Source: Rathayibacter caricis DSM 15933
GTDB taxonomy: Bacteria > Actinomycetota > Actinomycetes > Actinomycetales > Microbacteriaceae
Reading direction: 5' to 3'
NCBI RefSeq assembly: GCF_003044275.1
Contig: NZ_PZPL01000002.1
Span: 62,001-126,000 of the forward strand
Length of the DNA stretch: 64,000 nucleotides
Shown: in pieces, positions 8,258 through 16,810 of the stretch
How positions within the stretch are numbered: the stretch's first letter is position 1
How the letters are laid out: each line of letters starts with the position of its first letter
The notes under the pieces: model-generated
What the model was told of the DNA's origin: nothing
The model's input: the letters and a program-made list of their open reading frames with translations, nothing else
Databases searched by the model: none
Program-made: the position numbers and the translations under genes

Positions 8258-9174
8258 GCTGCGTTCCCTTCGCGGGCCGCGGTCAGCTGGTCGCGGCAGA
8301 TCTGCCATTCGTTCTCGTCGATGCGCATGAAGTGCGCCTTCTCGCGGTTCTCCAGCAGCGGCACTCCGCGTCCCACTCTCGTGTCGCAGAGGATCACTGC
8401 GGGTACTCCGATGGGCGAGGAACGCCGAGATGCCTCCTCGAAGGCGGATTGCAGTGCGGTGGTGTCATTGCCGTCGACGCGCTGCGCGAACCAGCCGAAG
8501 GCTTCCCACTTCGCGACGAGGGGCTCAGTGCGCAGCACGGTGTCGGTCTTTCCATCGGCCTGGAGGGCGTTGACGTCGACGGTGGCGATGATGGAGCCGA
8601 GCTGGTGGTGGTGGGCCGACATCGCAGCCTCCCACGTAGAGCCTTCGTCGATCTCGCCGTCGGAGAGGAAGTTGATCACTCGGGCGTTGTTGCCGCGCAG
8701 GCGCAGGCCGAGGGCCATGCCGACGGCGACTCCGAGGCCGTGACCGAGGGAGCCACCGGAGATCTCCATGCCCGGCGTGTAGGTCGCCATCCCCGACATC
8801 GGAAGGCGCGAGTCGTCGGATCCGTAGGTGACGAGTTCGTCGACCGCGATGATTCCCACCTCGGCGAGGGCGGCATAGTGCCCGATCGCGTAGTGCCCGG
8901 TCGAGAGGAGGAATCGGTCGCGGTCGTCCCACTCCGGGTCCTCGGCACGGTAGCGGAGCTGGTCGGTGTAGACGGTGGCGAGGAGATCGGCGGCACCGAG
9001 GCCCTGGCCGACATAGCCCTGGCCCTGGACCTCGCCCATGTCGAGGATGTGATGGCGGATGCGGTAGGCCGCGTCATCGATCCGGCGCACCCGCTCGAGC
9101 GCGGTCATCGGCTCAGCGAGAGCGGTTGCGGTGTCCGGTGCTTCGCTGGTGACGGTGTCCGGGAGGGAGGTCAT
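8254..9174 (-). CDS. Transketolase-like N-terminal subunit (thiamine diphosphate-binding)
   Basis: A 306-residue subunit carrying the thiamine-diphosphate and metal site. LGAADLLATVY, LSTGHYAIGHYAAL, GGSLGHGLGVAVGMALG and the ThDP motif SDGEIDEGSTWEAA with its downstream Asn (TVDVNALQADG) are all present. The first residue of the usual GDG motif is Ser here. ATG 9174 follows AAAGGA; the open frame extends farther but without a ribosome site and into the upstream control sequence. The MHS symporter ends 25 bases upstream on the same strand, so transporter and two-subunit enzyme form one operon. It probably transfers a two-carbon unit from a ketose made by the divergent SDR (inference). Confidence 0.9.
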   Translation of the reverse strand: MTSLPDTVTSEAPDTATALAEPMTALERVRRIDDAAYRIRHHILDMGEVQGQGYVGQGLGAADLLATVYTDQLRYRAEDPEWDDRDRFLLSTGHYAIGHYAALAEVGIIAVDELVTYGSDDSRLPMSGMATYTPGMEISGGSLGHGLGVAVGMALGLRLRGNNARVINFLSDGEIDEGSTWEAAMSAHHHQLGSIIATVDVNALQADGKTDTVLRTEPLVAKWEAFGWFAQRVDGNDTTALQSAFEEASRRSSPIGVPAVILCDTRVGRGVPLLENREKAHFMRIDENEWQICRDQLTAAREGNAA

Positions 9175-9199
9175 GACGGGTCCTTTCGAAGGCGATGCA

Positions 9200-10537
9200 T
9201 CAGAGGGAGACGGTCTGCGGAGTGGTGGCGGCAGCCTCGGCGGCGAGGCGTCTCTCGCGTGGGCCCCACGTGTCCCTCGTGAGGAAGGCGGCAACCAGGC
9301 CGATCGCGGCGTACCCGCTGAAGAGGAGGGCCGGGCCCACCCAGCCGTAGGAGAGGAAGAGCAGCGTGGTGACGAAGGGAGTGAAACCGGAGACCATCGC
9401 GGAGATCTGGTAGGCGAGCGATGCGCCGGAGGAGCGGGTCTGTGCCTGGAACAGTTCGGGGAACCAAGCGCCTTGCACGCCGGCGAGGGAGTTCTGGCAG
9501 ATTCCGTACGCCACGGCGAAGGTGATGATGATCAAGAGGAACGATCCGGTGTTCACCAGGAGGAACATGGGGACGCCGAAGAGCACGGCGAACGCGGTCG
9601 ACCAGAGGTAGACCGGCCGTCGACCGACACGGTCAGTGAGTGCTCCCCAAAACGGAGTGGCGAAGACTCCGAGGGCAGCAGCGATGCATAGTGCCGTGAG
9701 CGTTTCGGTGCGGTCGGCGAGCTCAGTGGTGTTGAGGTAGCTGATCATGTAGGTGATCGCAACGGCGTAGCCGGCCGTCTCGGCGATCCGTAGCCCGATG
9801 CCGCGCACGATGTTGCGCCAGTCGTCTCGGATGACCCGGGTGATCGGGGACTTGACGATGATGCCGGCCGTTTTGACGTCTTCGAATACGGGGGACTCCG
9901 GCACCTTGGAGCGGATGATCAGGCCGACGGCGACCAGGACGATGCTGGCCAGGAACGGGACGCGCCAGGCCCAGTCGCCCGGGAGGGCGCCGCTGGACAG
10001 GAAGACGAGGTTCGCGAGGAGTAGACCGACGGGGAATCCGGCCTGCACGAGTCCGGTGAAGAAGCCCTTTCGCGTCCATGGCGCGTGCTCGTAGGTCATG
10101 AGAATCGCGCCGCCCCACTCGGCTCCGAAGGCGAGTCCCTGCACGATGCGGACGACGACGAGCAGGATCGGCGCGAGGACGCCGACGCTCTCGTAGGTCG
10201 GCAGCAGACCAATGAGGAATGTGGCCAGGCCCATGACGATCAACGAGGTGACGAGGACCGGCTTGCGGCCGACCTTGTCCCCGAGATGCCCGCCGATGAT
10301 TCCGCCGATCGGGCGAGCGGCGAAGCCGACCCCGAGGGTGGCGAAGGAGAAAAGGGTCCCGGTCACGGGATCGGTACCTGGGAAGAACACGGTTCCGAAG
10401 TAGAGGGCCGCGGCGGTGCCGAAGCCGATGAAGTCGTAGGTCTCAATGACCGCGCCCACGCTGGAGCCGACGGCCACCCGCTTGACGTCTTTCGTTCCGT
10501 GCACGGGTCCGCGCATCTGCAGAGCGTCGTTGCTCAT
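9200..10537 (-). CDS. MFS transporter of the metabolite:H+ symporter (MHS) type
   Basis: A 445-residue, twelve-segment transporter with the MHS hallmarks: VGSSVGAVIETYDFIGFGTAAA at the N-terminus, GHLGDKVGRKPVLV in loop 2-3, QGLAFGAEWGGAILM, and the second-half loop GALTDRVGRRPVYL. MHS proteins import small organic acids and polyol-like compounds (shikimate, alpha-ketoglutarate, proline and others). ATG 10537 follows GGAAGG. It is the first gene of the operon with the two transketolase subunits and is divergent from the SDR gene, with candidate GntR operators between them. The substrate is probably the compound oxidised by the SDR. Confidence 0.92.
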   Translation of the reverse strand: MSNDALQMRGPVHGTKDVKRVAVGSSVGAVIETYDFIGFGTAAALYFGTVFFPGTDPVTGTLFSFATLGVGFAARPIGGIIGGHLGDKVGRKPVLVTSLIVMGLATFLIGLLPTYESVGVLAPILLVVVRIVQGLAFGAEWGGAILMTYEHAPWTRKGFFTGLVQAGFPVGLLLANLVFLSSGALPGDWAWRVPFLASIVLVAVGLIIRSKVPESPVFEDVKTAGIIVKSPITRVIRDDWRNIVRGIGLRIAETAGYAVAITYMISYLNTTELADRTETLTALCIAAALGVFATPFWGALTDRVGRRPVYLWSTAFAVLFGVPMFLLVNTGSFLLIIITFAVAYGICQNSLAGVQGAWFPELFQAQTRSSGASLAYQISAMVSGFTPFVTTLLFLSYGWVGPALLFSGYAAIGLVAAFLTRDTWGPRERRLAAEAAATTPQTVSL

Positions 10538-10608
10538 CGAACACCTTCCATCCTCGTTGATCGTCGCTCTAGACGACTGCGGACCAGTGTGCGCGGTCCC
10601 TGCATTCC

Positions 10609-10638
10609 TGTCAACGACTAATTGTTGACTGTCGACAG
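10609..10638. promoter_or_regulatory. Divergent control region with candidate GntR operators
   Basis: Between the MHS gene and the SDR gene lie an inverted repeat GTCAAC (10610-10615) / GTTGAC (10624-10629) and the perfect palindrome CTGTCGACAG (10629-10638). The core TGTCGACA also occurs upstream of the GntR gene. The rest of the 196-base gap shows no gene. This is the natural place for control of both divergent transcripts. Confidence 0.6.
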
Positions 10639-10733
10639 CAGCGGGAATATCGTTGCGGTGTCGTCGTCGACGAGCTCGGCGACTGATCTCGCCGCTCGAC
10701 TGCCGGGGGCGCAAATACTCCCAGGAGGAACAT

Positions 10734-11501
10734 ATGAGCACTCGCACCGCCGTCGTCACCGGAGCGACTTCGCCGCAGGGGATCGGCCTCGCCACAGCCC
10801 GCCGTTACGCCCGCGACGGCTGGGACGTCGTCATCCTCGACCTCGATGCCACCCTCGCCGGCGTCACAGCTCTCGACATCGCCGACGAATACGGTGTCTC
10901 GGCATTCGGCACGCGCATCGACGTCGCAGACGAGCGATCCGTGGCATCAGCGCACGCTGCCGTCGCGGCCGAGGTCGCAGCGGACCGACTCGCCCCTGTC
11001 GGCGCGTTGGCGAACATCGCCGGCATCACCTCGCCCGTGCCATTCCTCGAGACGACCCTTCAGCTGTGGAACACGGTCCTCGCCGTCAACGCGACCGGCA
11101 CCTACCTCGTCACGAGAGCCTTCCTGCCTGACATGCTCGCTACCGGTTGGGGGCGCATTATTACCATGTCCTCGGTTTCCGCGCAACGCGGAGGGGGCGT
11201 CTTCGGCAAGGTGCCCTACTCCGCGGCGAAAGCCGCCGTCGTCGGCTTCACCAAAGCACTCGCTCGCGAACTCGGAGACAGCGGAGTGACCATCAACGCC
11301 ATCGCTCCGGGCGCGGTCGACACCGCCATCCGCGTCGGATCAACTCCGGAGCAGGAACAGGCGATCGTGGACGCGATCCCACTCGGCCGCACCGCGTCGG
11401 TCGACGAGGTCGCCGCGGTCATCGCGTTCCTCTCCTCCGACGGCGCGGCTTACCTGACGGGCACCACAATCGACATCAACGGCGGAAGCCACCTGCACTG
11501 A
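10734..11501 (+). CDS. Short-chain dehydrogenase/reductase
   Basis: A 255-residue classical SDR. The NAD(P)-binding TGATSPQGIGLATA is at the N-terminus, the NIAGI block corresponds to NNAG with the first Asn displaced to NIAG, the catalytic Ser is in ITMSSVSA, and Tyr/Lys in PYSAAKAAV. IDINGG near the end is the usual C-terminal signature. ATG 10734 follows a strong AGGAGGAA. It is divergent from the MHS-transketolase operon and shares its control region. The likely role is oxidation of an imported polyol or hydroxy compound to a ketose that feeds the split transketolase (inference). The acidic residue after the glycine motif (ILDLDATL) suggests NAD rather than NADP. Confidence 0.92.
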   Translation: MSTRTAVVTGATSPQGIGLATARRYARDGWDVVILDLDATLAGVTALDIADEYGVSAFGTRIDVADERSVASAHAAVAAEVAADRLAPVGALANIAGITSPVPFLETTLQLWNTVLAVNATGTYLVTRAFLPDMLATGWGRIITMSSVSAQRGGGVFGKVPYSAAKAAVVGFTKALARELGDSGVTINAIAPGAVDTAIRVGSTPEQEQAIVDAIPLGRTASVDEVAAVIAFLSSDGAAYLTGTTIDINGGSHLH

Positions 11502-12067
11502 CCGGTACGGTGCTACGCCTCGCGTCCGAGGTCGCGGCGCCGCCGGGACCGGCGAATCCGTAGAGCCCGATCCCAGGTGTTCTCACCCATTGGGTCGCTT
11601 CAACCCGCGCCGGTGAATCTCGCACTTGCCCGTTCATTCACTCCGATCCTCGTGTGCGATGCAGAAGACAGACCAAACCGATCGGACGTCCGCTTCGAAG
11701 ATTGCAGGACGGTGCAGTCCGAGGTAAGGGCGGTGCCTCACCCGAAGAGGCGCCGTCTCTCAGCCGCGGCGATCGGCGCGCAAAACAAGGAATGCCCTGC
11801 TGCTAGGACTATTCGTGCCGACCCCATCGAATCACGCCAAGGCCCGGTCGATCGACTGCGAAGCGACCAGATCAACTGCGGCCTCCGCTGGAACCTCACA
11901 AGTCGAGTATTTGAAGTCGTCCATCCGGTAGGCAAGCCGATCGTTCCGATCTGAGCAGACGCGATGCACGCACCGGCAAGCTCGAATGCCTTGCTCGGCT
12001 CCCCTGAACACTCCAATGCGATCAGCCCATCTCCGACGGTCACGCCCGCTCTAGAACTGCGTGCTGG
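11502..12067. other. 566-base stretch without a convincing gene
   Basis: Open frames exist on both strands but lack family motifs, good starts and the codon bias of their neighbours. No terminator, tRNA or repeat stands out. It may hold gene remnants. Confidence 0.5.
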
Positions 12068-13045
12068 CTATGCGTCACCATCGAACATCGAGGTGACGGA
12101 CCCGTCCTCGAACACCTCATGGATCGCGCGCGCCAACAACGGTGCGATCGGCAAGATGGTGAGACGGTCCCACTTCTTCTCATCGGGCAGCGGCAGCGTA
12201 TCGGTAACGACAACGGAGTCGATGAACTCGGAGCTAAGAAGCTCGCGTGCCGGCTCCGAGAAAATCGCGTGGGTCGCGGCGACCACGACCCCAATTGCTC
12301 CGGCATTCTTGAGCGCCTCAGCACCCTTAGCGATCGTGCGTCCCGTGTCAATCATGTCGTCGACGAGCAGGCACACGCGGCCGTTGACGTCTCCGACAAT
12401 CTCGTGAATAGAAACGTGGTTAGCCACTCCGGGGTCGCGGCGCTTGTGGATGATCGCGAGCGGCACGCCGAGCTTGTCGCTCCAGATGTCGGCGACGCGG
12501 ACGCGGCCCATGTCGGGCGAGACGACGGTCAGGGTCTTAGGGTCGAGCCTCTTGCGGAAGTGCTCGAGCAGGACGGGCATCGCGAAGAGGTGGTCGACGG
12601 GGCCGTCGAAAAAGCCCTGGATCTGCGCGGCGTGCAGGTCGACCGACATTATGCGGTCGGCTCCGGCGGCCTTGAAGAGGTCGGCGACGAGGCGGGCCGA
12701 GATCGGCTCGCGGCCGCGGCCCTTCTTGTCCTGCCGGGCGTAGGGGTAGAACGGCGCGACGACGGTGATGCGCTTGGCCGAGGCGCGCTTGAGGGCGTCG
12801 ACCATGATGAGCTGCTCCATGAGCCACTCGTTGATCGGCGAGGTGTGCGACTGCATGACGAACACGTCGCCTCCGCGGACGCTGTCGCCGTAGCGCACGT
12901 ACAGCTCGCCTCCGGAGAAAGTGCGCCCCTCGGTTGGGACCAGCTCGGTGCCGAGCTCGGCGGCGACAGCCTCCGCCAGTGCCGGATGCGCCCTCCCCGA
13001 GACCAAGACAAGGCTCTTCTTGTTGCTGGCGGTGATGCCCGTCAC
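12068..13045 (-). CDS. prs: Ribose-phosphate pyrophosphokinase (PRPP synthetase)
   Basis: A 325-residue class I PRPP synthetase that makes 5-phosphoribosyl diphosphate from ribose 5-phosphate and ATP for nucleotide, histidine and tryptophan synthesis. SGRAHPALAEAVA, the FSGGELYVRY segment, the catalytic flexible loop near FYPYARQDKKGRGREP, SVDLHAAQIQGFFD and the PRPP loop VDDMIDTGRT are intact. The usual SPD-x-G motif reads SPDMGRVRVAD. GTG 13045 follows CGGAGAA. In related actinobacteria prs normally follows glmU; here it stands alone between a sugar pathway and a LacI-type regulator, so it may be an extra copy rather than the housekeeping one. Confidence 0.95.
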   Translation of the reverse strand: MTGITASNKKSLVLVSGRAHPALAEAVAAELGTELVPTEGRTFSGGELYVRYGDSVRGGDVFVMQSHTSPINEWLMEQLIMVDALKRASAKRITVVAPFYPYARQDKKGRGREPISARLVADLFKAAGADRIMSVDLHAAQIQGFFDGPVDHLFAMPVLLEHFRKRLDPKTLTVVSPDMGRVRVADIWSDKLGVPLAIIHKRRDPGVANHVSIHEIVGDVNGRVCLLVDDMIDTGRTIAKGAEALKNAGAIGVVVAATHAIFSEPARELLSSEFIDSVVVTDTLPLPDEKKWDRLTILPIAPLLARAIHEVFEDGSVTSMFDGDA

Positions 13046-13539
13046 TGTTCTCCGCTTCCTTCAGTCGGCTAGTCCGCACCTGTGAGCTCGACGCCAAGGA
13101 CACTTCCGCGGTAGTCACCGCTACGGTCCCAGGTTGATGGGTGTACGCCCAACTAGCCGTATCACGCTGCGAAGCGCAGGCTACGTGCGATCAAATTTTT
13201 AGACTGGCCGCCGACGCCGATCACGCTTCGTCCTCGATTCTATGTGCACCTGAGCCAGCCGGCCGCGCTGCAGACCACAAGGCGCCCTCGAGGTTTGACC
13301 CGTGGAGGCACGGACAACAAAGCTCGGTCTCTGTTGGTAGGCCGCGACCGCTCCCGATGCTTGGGCGCAGGCCGAAACGTCTTTTCATTCCCAGCCGGAG
13401 GCAAAGACGCACCCTAGCTCCGGCGCTCCTTCATGAGTGCAGCTCGCGTTTTGGTGATGACGGCGCGGGGGCGGCGCGGACACCTGACGCTCAGGACGCC
13501 CGAGCAGCTCCGAGAGACGGACGCGAACGCTGCCGTCTA
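13046..13539. other. 494-base stretch without a convincing gene
   Basis: Contains the prs promoter side and the 3' side of the LacI gene. Open frames on the plus strand lack motifs and plausible ribosome sites. Nothing else is seen. Confidence 0.45.
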
Positions 13540-14589
13540 TCACCCGGCAGGAATCGCGGTTCTGCGCGCGGGTCCTGTGGATTCCCGCACGACGAGAGTC
13601 GCGCTCGGCCCATCCGATGGAACGGTTGCCGTCTTACCGTCGATTCGAGCGAGGAGGGCTCGAAGGGCGGCGCGGCCCTGAGTGGCGAAGTCTAGGCGGA
13701 TGGTGGTGAGTGCGGGCGAGAAGTAGGCGGCTTCGGGGGTGTCGTCGACGCCGCTGACGCTCACGTCGGTGGGAACCCCGAGACCGCGGCGACCGAGCGC
13801 GCGGACGGCTCCGAGCGCCATCTGGTCGTTGGCGGCGACGATCGCGGTGGGGATGCGGTCATCGGGTAGGGCGATCACGGTGTCGTATCCCGAGCGGGCC
13901 GACCAGTCGCCATGCACGACGTCGGCCGCGGGCAGGCTATGGCGCCGGAGCTCAGCGTTGATGGCGCGGAGTCGGTTGCGTGCGGCCGACCACGTCTCCG
14001 GGCCGGCGATGTGCAGGAAGCGCCGGTGGCCTAGCCCGACGAGGTGGTCGACGAGCTCCTCGATGCCGCGGTGCTCGGGGTCCGCGGGGAGGCCGGTCTG
14101 CTCGGCCTCGGCAGCGATGACGACGGGCACGCGGAAATCGGTCTGCTCGAAGACGGCGCGTGTGCTGTCGGTCGAGGCGAAGGCGAGGATGCCGGCGAGC
14201 TCGTACCGGGTCAGCAGCTGCAGCGCGTCGCTGAGCTCGTCGACGTCGCCCATGTCGAGGGTGATGACATCGAGCAGGTACCCGGCCTCGCGGGCGGCAA
14301 CGGTGGCTCCCCGGATGATCGTGCTGGGCCCCACCTGGTTCACCTCGTGGGTGAGCGCCCCGATGCGGGTCGCGCGCCCAGAGATCAGCGCTCGCGCGGT
14401 GAGGTTCGGCCGGTAGTGAACGGTCTCGAGCGCCTTCTGAATTTTCGCCGTGGTCGAGGGGCGCATGTCAAGTCCGCGCATGTAGCGGCTCACCGACTGG
14501 TGCGAGACTCCTGCGACCCGGGCGACGTCGTAGATCGTGGCGACCTTGTCGGTCGGCTCGGCGGGCGCGCTCTCGAACGCTGTCGTCAC
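13540..14589 (-). CDS. LacI-family regulator of glycan cluster A
   Basis: A 349-residue LacI-type repressor. The helix-turn-helix is ATIYDVARVAGVSHQSVSRYMRG and the hinge helix segment is YRPNLTARALISG. The periplasmic-binding-like core ends in SVSGVDDTPEAAYFSPALTTIR, the classic LacI C-terminal block. The GTG at 14589 behind a GGGG run is taken as start, since the longer frame runs through the operator region. It is divergent from GH42 with about 106 bases between start codons, which hold two TTATCGA-type operators. It most likely represses the GH42-ABC transporter operon and releases it in response to a galacto-oligosaccharide (inference). Confidence 0.92.
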   Translation of the reverse strand: MTTAFESAPAEPTDKVATIYDVARVAGVSHQSVSRYMRGLDMRPSTTAKIQKALETVHYRPNLTARALISGRATRIGALTHEVNQVGPSTIIRGATVAAREAGYLLDVITLDMGDVDELSDALQLLTRYELAGILAFASTDSTRAVFEQTDFRVPVVIAAEAEQTGLPADPEHRGIEELVDHLVGLGHRRFLHIAGPETWSAARNRLRAINAELRRHSLPAADVVHGDWSARSGYDTVIALPDDRIPTAIVAANDQMALGAVRALGRRGLGVPTDVSVSGVDDTPEAAYFSPALTTIRLDFATQGRAALRALLARIDGKTATVPSDGPSATLVVRESTGPARRTAIPAG

Positions 14590-14624
14590 ATCGCCCCCCC
14601 CGTCGTCACTTGCGCTTTCTATTT

Positions 14625-14668
14625 TTATCGATAACAATCGCTTTCGCCAACTGTTATCGAGAACAGTT
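14625..14668. promoter_or_regulatory. Two LacI-type operators between LacI and GH42
   Basis: TTATCGATAA (14625-14634) is a perfect palindrome. AACTGTTATCGAGAACAGTT (14649-14668) is a 20-bp palindrome with a single mismatched pair. They share the TTATCGA core and are about 29 bases apart centre to centre. The central CG is typical of LacI-family sites. The second operator lies just upstream of the GH42 start. Confidence 0.75.
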
Positions 14669-14695
14669 CGGCGCAAACCACGATGGAGTGCCCCC

Positions 14696-16810
14696 GTGAG
14701 CGCATCGACGCCCTCCCTGCCCGCCGAGATCCTCTTCGGCATGGCCTACTACCCCGAGTACCACGTGACGGATCGTCTGGTCGAGGATCTCGACCTGATG
14801 GTCGCGGCCGGCATCACGGTCATCCGGGTCGGCGAGTCCGTATGGTCGACCTGGGAGCCGTGGTCGGGGCACTTCGAGCTGGAGTGGATGCAACGGGTCC
14901 TCGACGAGGCGCACGAGCGCGGTATCCGCGTCGTCCTCGGCACGCCGACTTACGCGGTGCCGCCGTGGCTGCAGACCGCCTACCCGGAGATCGCGGGGGA
15001 GCGGCGAACCGGCGAGAAGATCGCCTGGGGTGCCCGCCAGGAGGTCGACTACTCCCACCCCGCGTTCCGGTTCCACGCCGAGCGCGTGATCCGCGCGGTC
15101 ATCGGCCGCTACGCCTCACACCCGGCGATCATCGGCTATCAGGTCGACAACGAGCCCGGACTCGAGCTGCTGCACAACCACGGCGTCTTCACCGGCTTCA
15201 TCCGGAGCCTGCGCGAGCAGTACGGCGACGTCGAGACGCTGAACCGCGAGTGGGGCCTCACCTACTGGTCGCACCGGATCGACGACTGGAGCGAGCTGTG
15301 GCGCCCGGACGGCAACACGTTCCCGCAGTACGACCTCGCCTGGCGCCGCTACCAGGCGCAGGTCACAACCGATTTCATCGCCTGGCTGGCCGACATCGTA
15401 CGCGAGTACTCGACCCCGGCGCAGTTCGTGACCACGTGCCTCCAGTACCCCCGCCGGGGCGTCGACGACCGCACCGTCTTCGAGGCGCTCGACATCGGCT
15501 CCGGCAATCCGTACTACGGGATGCAGGACCATCTCGACGCCGGCGTCGACCGGGAGCACCCGAACTACTGGACCACCTCCGGAGTTGCCGGCCTGTTCCG
15601 GCAGGCCGACCGTCTCTACTCCTCAAAGCAGCAGCGCTACCTCGTCACCGAGACCAACGCGCAGGCCATCGACGCGGCGGAGGCGAACTTCCCGCCGTAC
15701 CCGGGCCAGCTGAAGCAGGTCGCGATCGCCTTCGTGTCGCGCGGCGCGGCGATGATCGAGTACTGGCACTGGCACACGCTCCCATTCGGCGCCGAGACGT
15801 ACTGGGGGGGTGTGCTGCCGCACAGCCTCGTCCCCGGTCGCGTCTACGACGAGGTCGCAGCGATCGGCGCCGAGCTGAAGAGCCTCGGCGGCGCGCTCGA
15901 GGGCTTCGTCCCCGATGCCGACGCGGCCGTGCTCTGGTCCACGCCGAGCCGCTACGCGATGCAGTTCATGCCGCCCTTCCCCCGTGACGGCCGCCCCGAC
16001 GAGGAGTCCTACGAGTGCATCGTCGACTCCTTCTACCGCGGTGTGATCGACTCCGGGCGTCAGGCGCGGATCCTGCACGTCGAGCAGGCGCGCGACCTCG
16101 GCGCCGCGGAGCTCGCGAAGCGATTCCCCGTCGTGATCGCGGCCGGCCTCTACATCAGCACCGACGAAGACCTCGAGCTGCTGCGCGAGTACGCCGCCCA
16201 CGGCGGGCACCTCGTCCTCGGACCCCGCAGCGTCTACGCGGATGAGGAGGCGCGCGCCCGCATCGAGGTCGCTCCCGCCCGTCTGACCGGCGCTGCCGGC
16301 GTCAGCTACGAAGAGTTCTCCAACCTGGAAGCGCCGCTCGGCGTGACGGGAGGTTCAGACTTCACGGTGTCCGCAGAGGCGCGCGGAACGCTCTGGGTCG
16401 ACGGCCTCCGGCCCGAGGGCGCCACCGAGCTGGCGGGGTACACGCACCCACGTTTCGGGCGGTTCCCCGCCGTAACCACAAGCCGCTGCGGCTCCGGCGA
16501 CATCACGGTCGTCGGCACGATCCCCAACCCCGCCTTCGCCGCCGACATCCTCTCGTGGGTTCTCGGCGAGAGGGTCGCAGCCGGAGTCGTCGCGACCGAC
16601 GGGTCCGTGACGGTCACCTCCGGCACCGCCTCCGGCGCGCGGTTCCACTTCGCCTTCAACTGGGGCTGGAACGAGCGCTGCGTGACGCTCGCCGCCCCGG
16701 CCACCGACGCGTTCTCGGGTGAGGCGTTCCCCGCCGCCGCCGAGCTGCGCCTCGGTCCCTGGGACGTGCGCGTCCTCCGCATCGACGCCGAGGAGGCGCA
16801 CCAGTGGTGA
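14696..16810 (+). CDS. Glycoside hydrolase family 42 beta-galactosidase (cluster A)
   Basis: A 704-residue cytoplasmic GH42 enzyme. The barrel begins with FGMAYYPEY; VDNEPG contains the acid/base Glu near residue 153 and LVTETNAQ the nucleophile Glu near 319. IEYWHWHTLPFGAETYWGG is a conserved active-site block. The trimerisation domain (VLWSTPSRYAMQF onward) and a short C-terminal sandwich complete the normal family length. GTG 14696 is preceded by GGAG. The stop overlaps the start of the first permease, so enzyme and importer are translationally coupled. GH42 enzymes cut terminal beta-galactose from short galacto-oligosaccharides, which fits intake of galactan fragments. A close paralogue is at 38476-40614. 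Confidence 0.94.
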   Translation: MSASTPSLPAEILFGMAYYPEYHVTDRLVEDLDLMVAAGITVIRVGESVWSTWEPWSGHFELEWMQRVLDEAHERGIRVVLGTPTYAVPPWLQTAYPEIAGERRTGEKIAWGARQEVDYSHPAFRFHAERVIRAVIGRYASHPAIIGYQVDNEPGLELLHNHGVFTGFIRSLREQYGDVETLNREWGLTYWSHRIDDWSELWRPDGNTFPQYDLAWRRYQAQVTTDFIAWLADIVREYSTPAQFVTTCLQYPRRGVDDRTVFEALDIGSGNPYYGMQDHLDAGVDREHPNYWTTSGVAGLFRQADRLYSSKQQRYLVTETNAQAIDAAEANFPPYPGQLKQVAIAFVSRGAAMIEYWHWHTLPFGAETYWGGVLPHSLVPGRVYDEVAAIGAELKSLGGALEGFVPDADAAVLWSTPSRYAMQFMPPFPRDGRPDEESYECIVDSFYRGVIDSGRQARILHVEQARDLGAAELAKRFPVVIAAGLYISTDEDLELLREYAAHGGHLVLGPRSVYADEEARARIEVAPARLTGAAGVSYEEFSNLEAPLGVTGGSDFTVSAEARGTLWVDGLRPEGATELAGYTHPRFGRFPAVTTSRCGSGDITVVGTIPNPAFAADILSWVLGERVAAGVVATDGSVTVTSGTASGARFHFAFNWGWNERCVTLAAPATDAFSGEAFPAAAELRLGPWDVRVLRIDAEEAHQW

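Noticed and set aside
11577..12043. Overlapping open frames on both strands (about 125 and 101 codons)
   Set aside because: No ribosome sites, no family motifs, and codon use unlike neighbouring genes.
13141..13695. 184-codon plus-strand frame between prs and LacI
   Set aside because: Overlaps the 3' end of the LacI gene and reads low-complexity, arginine-rich text with no motif.
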